From Sclerodactyla briareus (lineage: Eukaryota > Echinodermata > Holothuroidea > Dendrochirotida > Sclerodactylidae): a stretch of DNA of 64,000 bases. Numbering within the stretch: position 1 is the first letter of the stretch; each line of letters opens with the position of its first letter. Shown here piece by piece: positions 24,100 through 34,800 of this stretch. The notes below the pieces were generated by a model, which saw only the letters and a program-made list of their open reading frames with translations, searched no databases and was not told the DNA's origin. The translations under genes were made by a program, and so were the position numbers. The stretch spans positions 124,001-188,000 of the forward strand of contig JAODTK010005673.1 of NCBI GenBank assembly GCA_026419785.1, in the 5' to 3' direction.

Positions 24100-24495
24100 G
24101 AAGAATCAGCTAAGAGTACTAATTATTTAATCTAGGGTAATTCAGGAAAAGTATTGAATTTTTTCATGTAGGAATCAGCTGTGATACTAAAGTTCTTCAT
24201 TTAAAAATCAGGCAAGTAATGATTCCTAATTCAAGAAACAAGATAAGTACCAAATTCTTTCATTTAAGAATCCGCGAAAGTACTGAATCTTTCATTTGAG
24301 AATCAGCGAAGTATGAATTCTCATTTGAGAATCAGCTAAGTAGTACTGATTCTCATTTAAGAATGAGCTACGTTACTGGATCTTTTCATTTATGACTCAG
24401 CTAAGTACTGAACTCTTTCAAATTAAGAATCAGCTATGTTATTGAATTCTTTCATTTAAGAATTAGCTAAGTAGTAAATTCTTTAATTCAGCTGG
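24100..24495 (+). repeat. 30-bp minisatellite in copy A
   Basis: About a dozen irregular copies of 'aagaatcagctaagtact' plus 'gaattctttcattt' run head to tail. The matching array in copy B is at 28,730-29,115. Confidence 0.9.
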
Positions 24496-25369
24496 AGATG
24501 ATGCACCTGATGCAACTGTTGCTGATTGGTGCTATGCAAAATCTATTTTATGCCTCGATTGAATGAAGTACAGAAGGAGTGGTCACTATAAAGGTAGTGT
24601 GGTGGATGTCATACCTTTCCCGTTAACAGGATTTGCTCAGAAAGAAATTTTGTATGTGGTACCTAGTTGAGTGACAGGACCTGATTGTGGTTTGGAACAA
24701 GTTTTTGAGGTATTAGTTGATGAAAGATCAAAATTTGCAGCCTAAAAAATGCTAATTTAATTAATCTAATTCCAAATTCATGCAAAATTTTAAAAAGTTG
24801 GTAGAATTTCCCATGAAAATGGTGTTGAATATGGGATTTCAGTCCAAAAATACTGACCACAATTGGGATGTCAGTTCTTGTGGAAAACCTTCTGACAAAG
24901 TTGCCATCTGAGCATCGATGAGTTTTCAGACAGCAGAAGTCACCGTTAGCATCCTTGATATAATAATAATAGCAGAGATCATGGTTGAGAACAATGAGTA
25001 TTGTATGATGATGAAAGTGGGACTCTCTCTGGACACTGATTGCTGTCGATGTGTAATTACCAACATTTTGTTCACTCTATAAAAAAAAAAACTGTAAAAA
25101 AAAAAAAGACTAATTTTAGGATCACCTCTAGAACAAACTATGTATTCTAGGTTGAGGATAAAAAAACAATGGAGGTGAATACCAATTGGATATGTGTTCC
25201 CAAGTTGTTGTATGTTAAAGCAGTGATTCACAGGTGGGCATTTAACTTTTATGGGCCCAAGCACATGTGTCACATGGATGAAAAACTATAGAAATTGGGC
25301 TTTGAAGCAAGCTAAGACCAAAAAAATTCGTCTTTTCTATTGAAATCCTTGTGCATGTCCAGGAACAGG

Positions 25370-26010
25370 TTTTTCGGTCTCGCCTGAAGGAAATCAGGGA
25401 AGGGACTTAGAGTGGTCACTTTGGCGTTGTGTATGTGATGTGTGTATGTGGGTGTGTATGTCACAATTTATTGTCAGAGGGATTTCTCACAAACCGTGAG
25501 GCCGATTATGGACAAAAAGTTTCCCTGTGTAGCCCGGGGTTGGGTGTAAACGATCTGATCAGATTTTGGGCAGCAAGGCCATTAATTAAGTGGGTAATTT
25601 ACTTATTTTATGTAAGTATAGTAAGCCTGTTAGGCAAGAGGATACGGAGAAAAACCGTATGAGCGACAGTGATGTAGTTTGCATTTGTAGGACCTGGATG
25701 CCAGGTAGATGAAACTGATTAGATTTTTCAGCCTAAAATATGCTAATTGAGTGGTCCAATTGCATAATTTTTGCAAGTTTGTGGGGTTTTCACGAAAACT
25801 TGGGGATGTGGTATACCTGGGTACCCGAGAATTTAAAAGTGAAGTCGGGGTCACTGGAGGTCATTTAAAGTGTATAATTTGAATAATTCAATTCAAATTT
25901 GAAGTTTGTTGGATTCCACAAAACTTGGGTAGATGTGACCACCTTTGATCCTGATATTTAAAGGTACAGCTGGGTCAGTAGCGGTCATGTTTTGCCTAGT
26001 TTGCATATTA
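25370..26010 (+). repeat. TG-rich dispersed repeat module in copy A
   Basis: The block order is 'gtctcgcctgaa', 'agtggtcactttggcgt', a TG microsatellite, 'ggatttctcacaaacc', 'gatctgatcagattttggg', 'cattaattaagtgg', 'attttatgta', 'aatatgctaattgag' and 'ttgcataatttttgc'. The same order occurs at 29,990-30,650 and at 40,636-41,000 with 44,780-45,100. Reverse-strand fragments occur near 49,790 and 61,700. This is an interspersed repeat family with no recognised protein. Confidence 0.8.
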
Positions 26011-26763
26011 TATTCCAAGTTCCAACTTGTTAAGAATATCGCCAAACTCAGTCGGTATGGTCTGTAACATTTCTGGATCTGATGTGTTTGATCTGTTGTT
26101 GGTGTGTGGGGGCAGGGGGGGAGGGTTTGCTGCTGGCTGCTGGAAAATGAAAGGCAATGAATATGGAGGAAATTTTTTGATTTTGGAAAGCAAAGAGAAG
26201 CCTGGGCTGCTAAGGATTTAGAACATTCAAGTGGATTTTGAGTCAAAGAAGGGAGTTGACTGAGAGATAAAAACTTATCAAATTTGGGTATTTATGGTGA
26301 GCAGAGTGGGGGGGGGGGAGGAGGAAAGAAGACAAAAAAGAAATTTAGGGACGTTTGAAATAAGAGTCAGTTTATTAGGAAATTTATGTGTTATTGTGAA
26401 AATAGGTGATGTTCGTGTGGATATGATGAGGTCTGAATGAACTAGTTGGTGGTCTGTGTAGTGAATAATACAAACACTTATAGCGCAACCAGGCGAGGCA
26501 ATTGAGGCGATCGCCTTGCGTGTTGTGGTTTTTCATCTTGTATGAAGGAAAGCACCCGGAATTGAGACTTTAGTGTTAAGTGGGGTGCTTGGGGTTCAAC
26601 GTCTTGTGTATGCTCTGTGCCAACCAATCAAACTTCAATGCAACCTCTGGGCCAACACAAATTTCCCTCAGATCTAATTAGCCACATGGCTGGAAAGTTG
26701 TTTCCTTAGCCTGATTGTTCATAGCGAGTGTTGATTGATCATTTATCCAATCATCTCAAACAG

Positions 26764-26948
26764 CTTATAGGAGACAAGCTGATGAAGTAAGTGATCGGCA
26801 TCGAGATGCACTCCACGCCGGGCAGGCAGGACTGGGTATCAGGTCCTCAGGGAAGAGACTAGCTCAGTGCTCCACCGTGGACTATCAGGACGAGAAAGAG
26901 GTTTCCTATGCAGATAGCTGCGAGCCATGGTCCAAACCCCCATGCACT
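26764..26948 (+). CDS. DGK exon 8, copy A: accessory domain, MQIDGEPW
   Basis: The acceptor is ccaatcatctcaaacag and the donor is TGCACT|gtaagt. In pieces separated by indels, it reads GDKL, VIGIE, RLAQCSTV, TIRTRKRFPMQI and EPWSKPPCT. These match the conserved end of the DGK accessory domain (…DQLLEVVGLE…GRRLAQC…PMQxDGEPW). An early stop in the raw frame (after GDKLMK) and shifts near 26,870 and 26,910 prevent continuous reading. Copy B (31,437-31,618) carries different indels, so neither copy is clean. Confidence 0.9.
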
Positions 26949-27159
26949 GTAAGTCGACCCTAATGTGGATCTTTCTGCTCGGGTTGATTTGGACGCGGTG
27001 TAAGGCATTCATTGAGTCTAATGGGGCGCAAGTTGAATCTATTGCGGGGCCTGGCAAAGAGACAAAAGAAAAGAGTGCTAATGACAAAGATCTCAGAAAC
27101 CTGATCATTCGTGGTGTGGTTCCAGATGTTGACAAACTTGAGGTCAAGTGCATTAATTG

Positions 27160-27560
27160 AATAGCATTGAGTAGCCCTGTTCGGTGTTTGGAAATGGTCT
27201 GTCTCACCAACCCTTGCTGAATTTGTTTGTGCAAGTGCAGTGAAATCATTCTGCTATTGAGTAGCCACAGAATCTGTGTTGGAAATGTTCCCGTCTTGTC
27301 TCCGGCCCTCTGCCAATTCGTGCCATTACATAAATCATATTTATACAGCTATTGAGTAGCCAAGGATATGTTGTTGGAAGATATGGTTTCGTCTCGGCCT
27401 TCAAAATTTTGCAATTCCGTAATTGATATAGCCTATTGAGAGCCATGGGATGGTGTTTGGGAATGTTATGGCCTCGTCTCCCTTCCCCCAAAATTGTGCA
27501 GTTGAGTTATATAGCCTATTGAGTAGCAATGTGATCCAGCGTGTGAATGTTATGGCCTAG
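27160..27560 (+). repeat. 'attgagtagcc' minisatellite, copy A
   Basis: Five units of about 84-95 bases contain 'attgagtagccatgg', 'tgtgttggaaatg', 'gtctcc' and 'ccaaattttgcaatt'. The matching array in copy B lies at 31,835-32,285, and one degraded unit lies near 32,885. Confidence 0.85.
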
Positions 27561-27619
27561 GTCTCCCAGCCCTTACCAAATTTTTGCAATCCCGTATATA
27601 TCCCCGCGACACTGGATGG

Positions 27620-27722
27620 TCCGGGGAGGGGGGGGGGTGGGGGGGGGTGGTTGGTGGGGGGGGGGTAGGTGGGGGGGGTACTAGTTGGGGTAGGGGTTTG
27701 GGTACTATGTTTTGGGGGGTTG
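27620..27722 (+). repeat. G-rich tract, potential G-quadruplex
   Basis: There are at least eight runs of four or more G within about 100 bases. Copy B has a shorter version at 32,315-32,332. The length difference between copies may be real or a homopolymer error. Confidence 0.85.
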
Positions 27723-28406
27723 TAGCCGCCGCTGATGGCCGAACCTCTTCTAGACGTTAGCTCATAATCGTACGCTTCTCTACGCTTGGTACACATGTCC
27801 GTCTAGGAATCTCGATGAGTTTGGAAAAGTGGGCATCATTACATGTCTGCTGCCTCTATTTTGCAGTTTTAACACAAAAAACGGTTTAGTCCGATGTACA
27901 CAAAAATTGGGCGCTGCTGGGTGGGTGGGGACAAAAAAGTGTGGTTACTGAAAAACAACGGAGGTCAAATTTGTTTTTTTTTGGCGAAAAATACGATCTG
28001 TGTTTGAATTTTGGTCCATATTATAGGTTTCCAAGAATCGCGGGGTGTATATGGACAACAACATAACTCCACATGATTTATAATAGGCACATGGTCTCGT
28101 AAAATGACCATACATACATTAATACAAGTAAATGCACCATAATCTAAATTAGTCCTGTCATATGTAGCTAGGTTTTTAAACATGGATGCTTAGAAGGAAT
28201 CACAACGCGGTGAGCCCTAAACCAACATATTGTGTTGTGGGTGTTTTTTCCTTGTGTACTTTCCTTCTGGAATATGGTCATGTTCTCATGGGATGGATAA
28301 AACTAAAATGGTGTGCATAATGGCTTTAGTCGCATCAGCCTGCTTTTCAGAGACAACGACGTCCTCACATGAATTACCTGGCATCTTCGCTCTTTTTTTT
28401 TTCCAG

Positions 28407-28632
28407 TGTGATAACGATTTTCGCTGGACCTTGGCAGCAGGGCCTCCCTCCTGGAAGGTAAGCCATCCTCAAGCATACCTACAGCTATGGCGGGTCAAAA
28501 CATCCTGGGGGGGACACAACCCAGTCGCGAAGAAGCGTAGAAAACTGGTGAAGCGGGTCAAGAGGAGAGAGGGCGACGCCACTCCTCCAGTGGTGGCGTC
28601 CACAACGTACGTCGACTCATGTGTACGCCAAT
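28407..28632 (+). CDS. DGK exon 7, copy B
   Basis: The acceptor is ctttttttttttccag, and the donor is CCAAT|gttagt or is lost. It holds the same coding content as copy A: CDN, then (shifted) LEG, YGG, KKRRKLVKRVKRREGD and ATPPV. It shows extra bases not in copy A (gat in cagtgtgataacgat, gg in ctggggggg) and lacks others. The basic segment KKRRKLVKRVKRR is open here. With true sequence it could act as an alternative to copy A. Confidence 0.85.
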
Positions 28633-28729
28633 GTTAGTATAATAACCACTATATTCATGGTGATGGGTTATGACCTTAGGTTCATGACTTATGTCATGGA
28701 TTGGATGTCTGGCCCTGCAACACTGTTCA

Positions 28730-29115
28730 TTTAAGAAGCCGCTAAGTACTAATTAGTTTTAATCTAGGAATCAGAAATATTGCTGAATTTTTTCATGTAG
28801 GAATCCGCTGAGGAACTAAATTCTTTCATTTAAACCAGTCAGTACTGAATCCTTTCATTCAAGAACAGATAAGAACCAATCTTTCATTTAAGAATCATCT
28901 ACGTACTGATTCTTTCATTTGAGAATCAGCTAAGTACTGAATTCTTTCATTTGAGAATCATCTAAGTATTGAATTCTTTCATTTAATAATTGAGCTAAGT
29001 CTTGATTCGTTCATTTATGTAATCAGCTGAAGTACTGACTCTTTGACAAACATTAAGAATCAGCTATGTATTGAATTCTTTCATTAAGAATTACTAAGTA
29101 GTAAATTCTTCATTC
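28730..29115 (+). repeat. 30-bp minisatellite in copy B
   Basis: This is the counterpart of 24,100-24,495, with the same unit (aagaatcagctaagtact, gaattctttcattt) and a similar number of copies. Confidence 0.9.
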
Positions 29116-29989
29116 GCTTGATATGTGGCACCTGCATACAATTTTTGCTGTTTGTGCTATGCAAATCTATTTTATTGCGTCGATTGAATGATGTACAGAC
29201 GGAGTGGTCCTAAACGTATTGTGGGTGTACTGTATCCTTTCCCGTTAACGAACTGATATTCTCAAGAATTTTGTATGTGGTACCATAGTTGAGTGAAACA
29301 GGACCTATGTGGTTTGGCACATATTGCAGGATATTGGTTGATTGACTGATCAAATTTTGCAAAAGCCTAAAAATATGCTATGAATTAATCTAATGTTCCA
29401 TATCATGCAAAATTTAAAGTTTTGTATATTTCCATGACAATTGTGAATATGTCTACTTTCAGTTTTCCCCCCCCCCCACCCCCCCCCCACCCAAAAATTA
29501 TTTACCGGACAATTGGGGAGATTGTCAGTGTGTCGATTATGAAACCACGTTCTTGATCGCAGTATTTGCATCTGAGCATCGATGAGTTTTCAGACACCGG
29601 AAAGTCAACGTTAGCAGCCATGATTACTAATCTTGGCAGATCTGGTGTGAGAAACCGAGTATGAAAGTGGGACTCTCTCTGGACACTGATTGCTGTCGAT
29701 GTAATTAGCAACATTTTGTATCAACACTCTATAAAAAAAAAACTGTAAAAAACAAAGACTAATATTTAGGCATCACTGGCTAGGACACACTATTGTTATC
29801 TAGTTGCCGATAAAAACACTGGAGGTTAATAAATTGTAATATGTGTTCACTCCAGTTTGTTGTAATGTAGAGCCGTGATCAAACATTGGGTCTTAACCTT
29901 TCATGGGCCGAAGCACCTGTTCACCTGGATGAACGACGAAAAGGTGGGCTTTGAAGCAAGCTAAGACCAAAACTCTCTTTTTTCTCATG

Positions 29990-30650
29990 ACATCCTTGTG
30001 CATGCCAGGACATGTTTTGTCTCGCCTGAATGAAATGCCAGGAATAGACTTAGTGGTCACTTTGGCGTGTATATGTGTGTGTGTATGTTGTGTGGTATGT
30101 CACACATTTTTTTGTTAGCGGGATTTCTCACAAACCGGAGCCAATTATACCCCAAATTTTCTGTGTAGCAAACCGGGGTTGGTGAACGATTCTGAGCAGA
30201 TTTTTTTGGGCAGCACAAGTCATTAATTTAAGTTGGGTATTACCTTATTTTATGTAATTTATAGTTTAAAGTAAGCCTGTGATAGAGCAAGTATTATAAC
30301 GAGAACCGTATGAGCTACAGTTATTGTATTTTGGCATGTAGGACCTGGATCCAGTGGATTAACTGATTAGATTTTGCAGCTAAAATATGCTAATTGAGTG
30401 TCCAAATTTGCATAATTTTTGCAAGTTTGTGGGTTTTTCTCAAAGAAACTTGGTGGATTTGTTCTACCATGGTTGTTCCCGAGAAATTTAAAAGTGAAGG
30501 TCGGGGGTCACGGGAGGTCTTTATGTGTCAATTTGGGCATATTCTTCAATTTTTGAAATTTTTGGTGATCTTCCACAAAACTTGTGGACGATGTTGAAAG
30601 AATCCCCTTTGATCCTGATCATTTTAAAGGTACGCTGGGGTCAGTAGAGT
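29990..30650 (+). repeat. TG-rich dispersed repeat module in copy B
   Basis: This is the counterpart of the module at 25,370-26,010, with the same block order and a shorter, interrupted TG run. Confidence 0.8.
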
Positions 30651-31436
30651 CATTGTCATTGCCTGATTTGCTAATATTCCAATTTCCACTTGGTAAAATT
30701 TCGCCAAACGCAGTAGGTTAGGTCTTTTAACATTTTCTGGATCTTATGTGTTTGATCTGTTGTTGGTGTGTGGGGGAGGGGGAGTGTTTTGCTGCTGGCC
30801 TGGCGCTTTGGCCAATGAAAGGCAATGAATAATGGAGGGAAATTTTGATTTTGAAAGGGCAAAGAAGCTGGGCTGCTTAGGGGATTTATAACATTTCAAG
30901 TTGGATTTGTGAGTCAAAGAAGTAGGTGACTGAGCGATAAGACTTTATTCAAATTTGGGTGTATTTATGATAGAAGATGGGTGGGGAGGGAAAGGCAGAA
31001 AGAAAAATGCAATTTAGGGAACTTTGAATTAAGAGTCCGTGATTTTCATTTTATGTGTTATAGGTGGAAAATAGGTGATGTGCGTTTTGACTATGCTGAT
31101 GTCTGCACTGAACTATTGGTTGTTATCTGTGTATGATAATACGCGAAACACACCGATCATAAGTCGTCAGACCAGGGGCGAGACACTTATGGCGACTGCC
31201 TTGTGTTGTTTTCATTTGTATGACAAAGCAACCATGGACTTGAGACTTTAGAGTTCAGTGGGGTGCTTTGGGTTCAAAGTCTTGTGTAGCTCTGTGCCAA
31301 CCAATCAAACTTCACTGCCCCTCTGGGCCAACACACATTTCCCTCTCTCTCCATTAGCATGGCTGGAAAGTGTTTTCCTCAGCCGGATGTTCATCGCGAG
31401 TGTTTTGATTGAGCATTTATCTCATCATCTCAACAG

Positions 31437-31618
31437 CTATAGGAGACAAGCTGATTGAAGTGATCGGCATCGAGAATGCAAACCTCCACGTCCGGGCATG
31501 TCTAGCCGCATCAGGTGTCCTCAGGGAAGAGACTAGCTCAGTGCTCCACCAATGACTATCAGGACGAGAAAGAGGTTCTATCAGATAGATGGCGAGCCTG
31601 GCTCCACCCCCATGCACT
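31437..31618 (+). CDS. DGK exon 8, copy B
   Basis: The acceptor is ctcatcatctcaacag and the donor is TGCACT|gtaagt. The first part is cleaner than copy A: GDKLIEVIGIENA is open in one frame. It then shifts through RLAQCST and TIRTRKR, and a further shift gives IDGEP. The two copies together support the same underlying exon. Each breaks at different places, as independent sequence errors or independent decay would produce. Confidence 0.88.
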
Positions 31619-31834
31619 GTAAGTCGACCCTAATGTGGATCTTTCTGCGCGTGGTGTATTTTGGAAGCTTGTGGTAGGCTTCATTGAGTCTAATGGGGCC
31701 GCAATGTTGAATCTTCATGCTGGCCTGGCACAGATACAAAATAAAAGATTGCTAATGACACGATCTCCATAACCGAATTATGTCTGGCTGTTCAGATGTG
31801 TCACAACTTGGAGCAGTTGCAATAATTTGATATA

Positions 31835-32285
31835 GCAATTGAGTAGCCATGGGTTCTGTGTGGTTGGAATGGTCTTTTGTCTCCCACCCCTTGCCTGAAT
31901 TTTGTGCAATGTGCGTGAATTCATTCTGCATATTGAGTAGCCACATAATCTGTGTTGGAAATGCTCCCGCTTGTCTCCGGCCCCTGCCAATTCGTGCAAT
32001 TAACAATAAATTCATATTTTAACAGCTATTGAGTAGCCAAGGATCTGTGTTGGAATATTATGGTTTCGTCTCCCGTCGGCCCTTGCCAAATTTTCACTCC
32101 TTAATTTGATATATTGGCTTGTTGAGTCGCCATGGGATGCCTGTGTTTGGATGTTTATGCCTTCGTCTCCTTCCCCAGATTTGTGTCATGTTGTCGTTTA
32201 TAGCTATTGGAGTGAGCCATGTGATCCCGTAGGCTGGAATGTTATGGCACTCGTCTCCATCCTTTACCAAATTTTGCAATCCCTT
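31835..32285 (+). repeat. 'attgagtagcc' minisatellite, copy B
   Basis: Five units start near 31,840, 31,933, 32,026, 32,122 and 32,205. They are homologous to the array at 27,160-27,560. Confidence 0.85.
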
Positions 32286-32879
32286 AATTATATCCCCGTA
32301 ACACTGGAGTGTCCGGGAGGGGGGGGGGGGTGTACTATGGTTTTGGTGTAGCCCCGCCTCTGATGCCGGAAAACTCTAGCCGTTAGCTCAATAACTCTTT
32401 AAACGCTCATCTTACGCTTGGTAGCACATGTCCGTCAGTGGCAATCTTCGATGATGGAAAGTGGCATATTACATGTCCTTCTGCCCTTTAGTTGCAGTTT
32501 GACACAAAAATACTGAGTTTCTTCCGCTTTACACAAAAATTGGTGGGTTGGGGGGACCAAGGTTGGTCCTGAAAACCCCGAGGTCCCTTTTGTCTTTTGG
32601 GTTTAGGCGAAAATACAGAGTTACTGATTCAAATGAACTTGTTTTGGTGGGGACAAGAGTTGTTCCCGAAAAAATGATGGTGATTTCAAGGTCACCGAGG
32701 TTCAAATTGGTCATAATTAAACAAAACTTGGGGATGTGACTACCGTTGGACCTGAACAACCGGAAGATTTCAAAGTCACCGAGGCTAATGGACATAATAT
32801 ACGGTCCCTCTCTAAACGAGTCCCACAAAGGCTGTTTCCGCGGGATATACACGTGGCGGTTTTACCCGCCTGCACATGT

Positions 32880-33480
32880 CTAGTTTGATATAGCCTATTG
32901 TGTAGCCTATGGCTCTGTGGTGGAGAATGTTTAATGGCCTTGTCCGCTTCCCTTTGCCACATTTGTTCCATTGCCTATTTGGTACTAGCTTATTATAGCC
33001 AGGAGATCTAGTTGGAAATGGTGTGCGAGAGTTTTTAGTGATGGAGTAGAACACTCCAAGAATGCACATTGTAGATTCAGCATGCACCCTACTTTGCTTA
33101 CCTGGGTCCTGAGCGGCTCATCTACCTTAAGTGTTACCTTGTAATACTCTAAGATTTTATTTCATCCCAACTTTCTGGCAGTCACCATCTGCTTGATAAT
33201 CCAGATCGTGGCTCATAGCCATCTGTGGTAATACTATATCCACTGCGACACTGGACGTGTCCGGGGATGTTATGGTGTTTGGGTGTGTAGTCGCCGCCGT
33301 CCCAGGCTCTGGCCAGCCCCGCCGGGAAACTTAGGCGTTGGCGCATAACTCTTAAATCCTATTTATCTGAAAACTTGGTACACTTACTCCCTAGTGAAAT
33401 CTGGATGAGTTTCCAAAGTGAAGCTCAGTCACTGCAATGGCTGGTGGCAGCAATTTTGCATAAATGTACTCTTGGTGGGA
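32880..33480 (+). repeat. Partial, decayed third copy of the duplicated unit's end
   Basis: A unit like the 'attgagtagcc' minisatellite at 32,883-32,980 is followed at 33,240-33,470 by blocks 'gacactgga', 'gtccgggga', 'gtagtcgccgcc', 'cgcataactctt', 'cttggtacac' and 'gatgagttt'. These appear in the same order at 27,600-27,870 and 32,300-32,500. No DGK exon was recognised in it. Confidence 0.7.
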
Positions 33481-33780
33481 GGTAGTTATCCTAAAATGTG
33501 GATTTCATTTCAAGATTCATCGGAAGCAAATTTGCATAAATCTGGCAATTTTACCACCTTTGTCGTTTTGAACAAAACTTTGTGGATGAGGCTATCTTAG
33601 TTTTCTCGAGGTCTTTATGGGTGTTAATACTATTCTCAATGATTGCTCAAAAGTCGGGGATATCCATGTGGGCGGTTTACCTCCTACAACATGACTATTC
33701 CATACTTAGTCATGTGGTGCATTAAGTAATTGCCTGATAAATAAATCTTATTTTTTTCCATTTCCCCCCCCCCCCACCAG

Positions 33781-34011
33781 ATCACATAAAAACCCCCCCA
33801 GACACACGCCTTATGATGCCGGGGGCCCATCACCGCGAAACAGAGTTTCAACTGATCCTCCGATTCCTTCAACCGGAAGGATAGCAGTGACGATAGGAAA
33901 GCACGGATCAACGACCCTAGCAGTTCGGAGTATAGTCTGCTGGGTATTCAAGGAATCCGTAGTGTCTTTGCCTTCAGAAAACAAACTTTCATCCTTAAGC
34001 AGTACTGCTGA
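33781..34011 (+). CDS. DGK terminal exon, ITHKN motif and C-terminal tail
   Basis: The acceptor follows a C-rich tract (cccccaccag). One missing base in 'atcaca-ataaaaac' hides the family's ITHKN motif. Reading on with another one-base shift gives a MMPGP segment and KQSFN, then an in-frame TGA at 33,853-33,855. Beyond it the same frame stays open for 51 codons to a second TGA at 34,009, with a Ser/Asp/Arg-rich, coding-looking start (SDSFNRKDSSDDRKARINDP). Either the tail ends at the first TGA or this TGA is an error. The I-K pair usually preceding I-T-H-K-N is not seen. AATAAA words at 34,917 and 35,165 are possible polyadenylation signals. Confidence 0.6.
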
Positions 34012-34479
34012 GCCCATGAAACAAAAACCTGTTTTAAAACTGTCCGCTGGTATCGTCAAAAGGTTTGTGGTTTTGTCTACGGGTTTATTAGGCATGCAAG
34101 GATTTCAACCAATTATTTGGGGCTTCCTTCCGGCTGTCAGATGGCAAGAAAACTGAAAGGTCCTCATCAAACTGCTTCAGTTAAGATCAATGCAAGCAGC
34201 CATATGGGGTTCAAATTACGGTACCATCAAGAAGACGACTACAAGAGCGAGGTTTATAGTTTTGTCTTGAGCCCACGCAGCTCCGCCAGGAGACTCTGTT
34301 TTTATTTGACCACGCCTAATTCTGACTCTGCATTAAGTATTATACGAGTAGCTATCGGTGGTGATAGTGATTTTCCTCGCTTGTGAGTGACTCATCGTGA
34401 GTGACTCGTGATCACCCGTTGTGGAGGGAGGCAATGAGACCCCAAAATCTGGAGACTGGGTGTTCCTGCAAATCTCGAT

Positions 34480-34800
34480 AGGTAGATGATGCCCTGGTGA
34501 ATGCACCCTCATGATCTGATCGTAAAATGCACCACCACCTTGAACATGTTACATTAGTAAATGCACCTCCTGTACGATATACATTGATAATGCAGCACAT
34601 GTAGTATAGCACATTGCCGTCTATGCCCACCCAATGAATTGCACAACCCCTCGACGCTGCGAAGACCTGCCACATTGGTAGTGCACCCCGTCGTACTGCC
34701 ACACCATCGGTTATGCACGCCATGAATGACACTCCACGCCAAGATAGCATGTAACACTAATGCCAAGGAATACACCCCATATGTGAAAATATGCATGGCA
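34480..34800 (+). repeat. Degenerate tandem repeat, unit about 30 bp
   Basis: Poorly conserved units contain 'cattgata/gtaatgcac', then 'gtac' and 'cacattg'. The array is weak but rhythmic. It lies just after the last DGK exon. Confidence 0.45.

Larger units (their letters stand above)
23350..27990 (+). repeat. Tandem duplication copy A (about 4.64 kb) carrying two DGK exons
   Basis: This segment aligns from end to end with 27,991-32,605. In the same order, both copies contain 'tgtgtttgaattttggtcc', a block with 'atggataaaactaaaatgg', DGK exon 7, a 30-bp minisatellite, a TG-rich dispersed repeat, a GGGGG-rich block, DGK exon 8, and an 'attgagtagcc' minisatellite. Closing blocks carry 'gctcataa' and 'acacaaaaa'. 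Divergence is dominated by one- and two-base indels on both sides. Confidence 0.9.
27991..32605 (+). repeat. Tandem duplication copy B (about 4.6 kb) carrying two DGK exons
   Basis: This is the second copy of the 23,350-27,990 unit in direct orientation. The junction at about 27,980-28,000 ('ggcgaaaaatacg' then 'ctgtgtttgaattttgg') recurs at the far end of copy B ('ggcgaaaatacagagttactg' near 32,607), as expected for a head-to-tail tandem duplication. It contains exon 7 (28,407) and exon 8 (31,437) with the same relative spacing as copy A. Confidence 0.9.
16929..34011 (+). other. Type I diacylglycerol kinase gene, C-terminal half
   Basis: This is a gene-level entry covering the exons listed below. 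Diacylglycerol kinases use ATP to phosphorylate diacylglycerol to phosphatidic acid at membranes, ending DAG signalling. The exons follow family order: linker (…IEGQSLQ), catalytic start ([13 protein letters not shown]), GGDGT ATP-binding motif, [26 protein letters not shown]…REKHPE, accessory domain ([25 protein letters not shown]) and [16 protein letters not shown] and the FQYLLNP segment point to the Ca2+-regulated type I group (alpha/beta/gamma) rather than types II-V. Exon phases agree throughout (0, 2, 1, 1, 0, 0). EF-hand and C1 exons are missing from the recognised set and may lie upstream or outside the window. Single-base indels break exons 2, 4, 5, 7 and 8. The last two of these are present twice in a tandem duplication. 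Confidence 0.93.

Noticed and set aside
26927-27160. + strand open frame starting at an ATG with a signal-like hydrophobic stretch
   Set aside because: It overlaps the donor end of DGK exon 8 copy A and continues into the intron, and the counterpart in copy B is not open. It is treated as a shadow frame.
33811-34156. Overlapping + and - frames of about 90 codons
   Set aside because: This stretch is explained by the DGK terminal exon and its in-frame tail. The other frames are taken as shadows.
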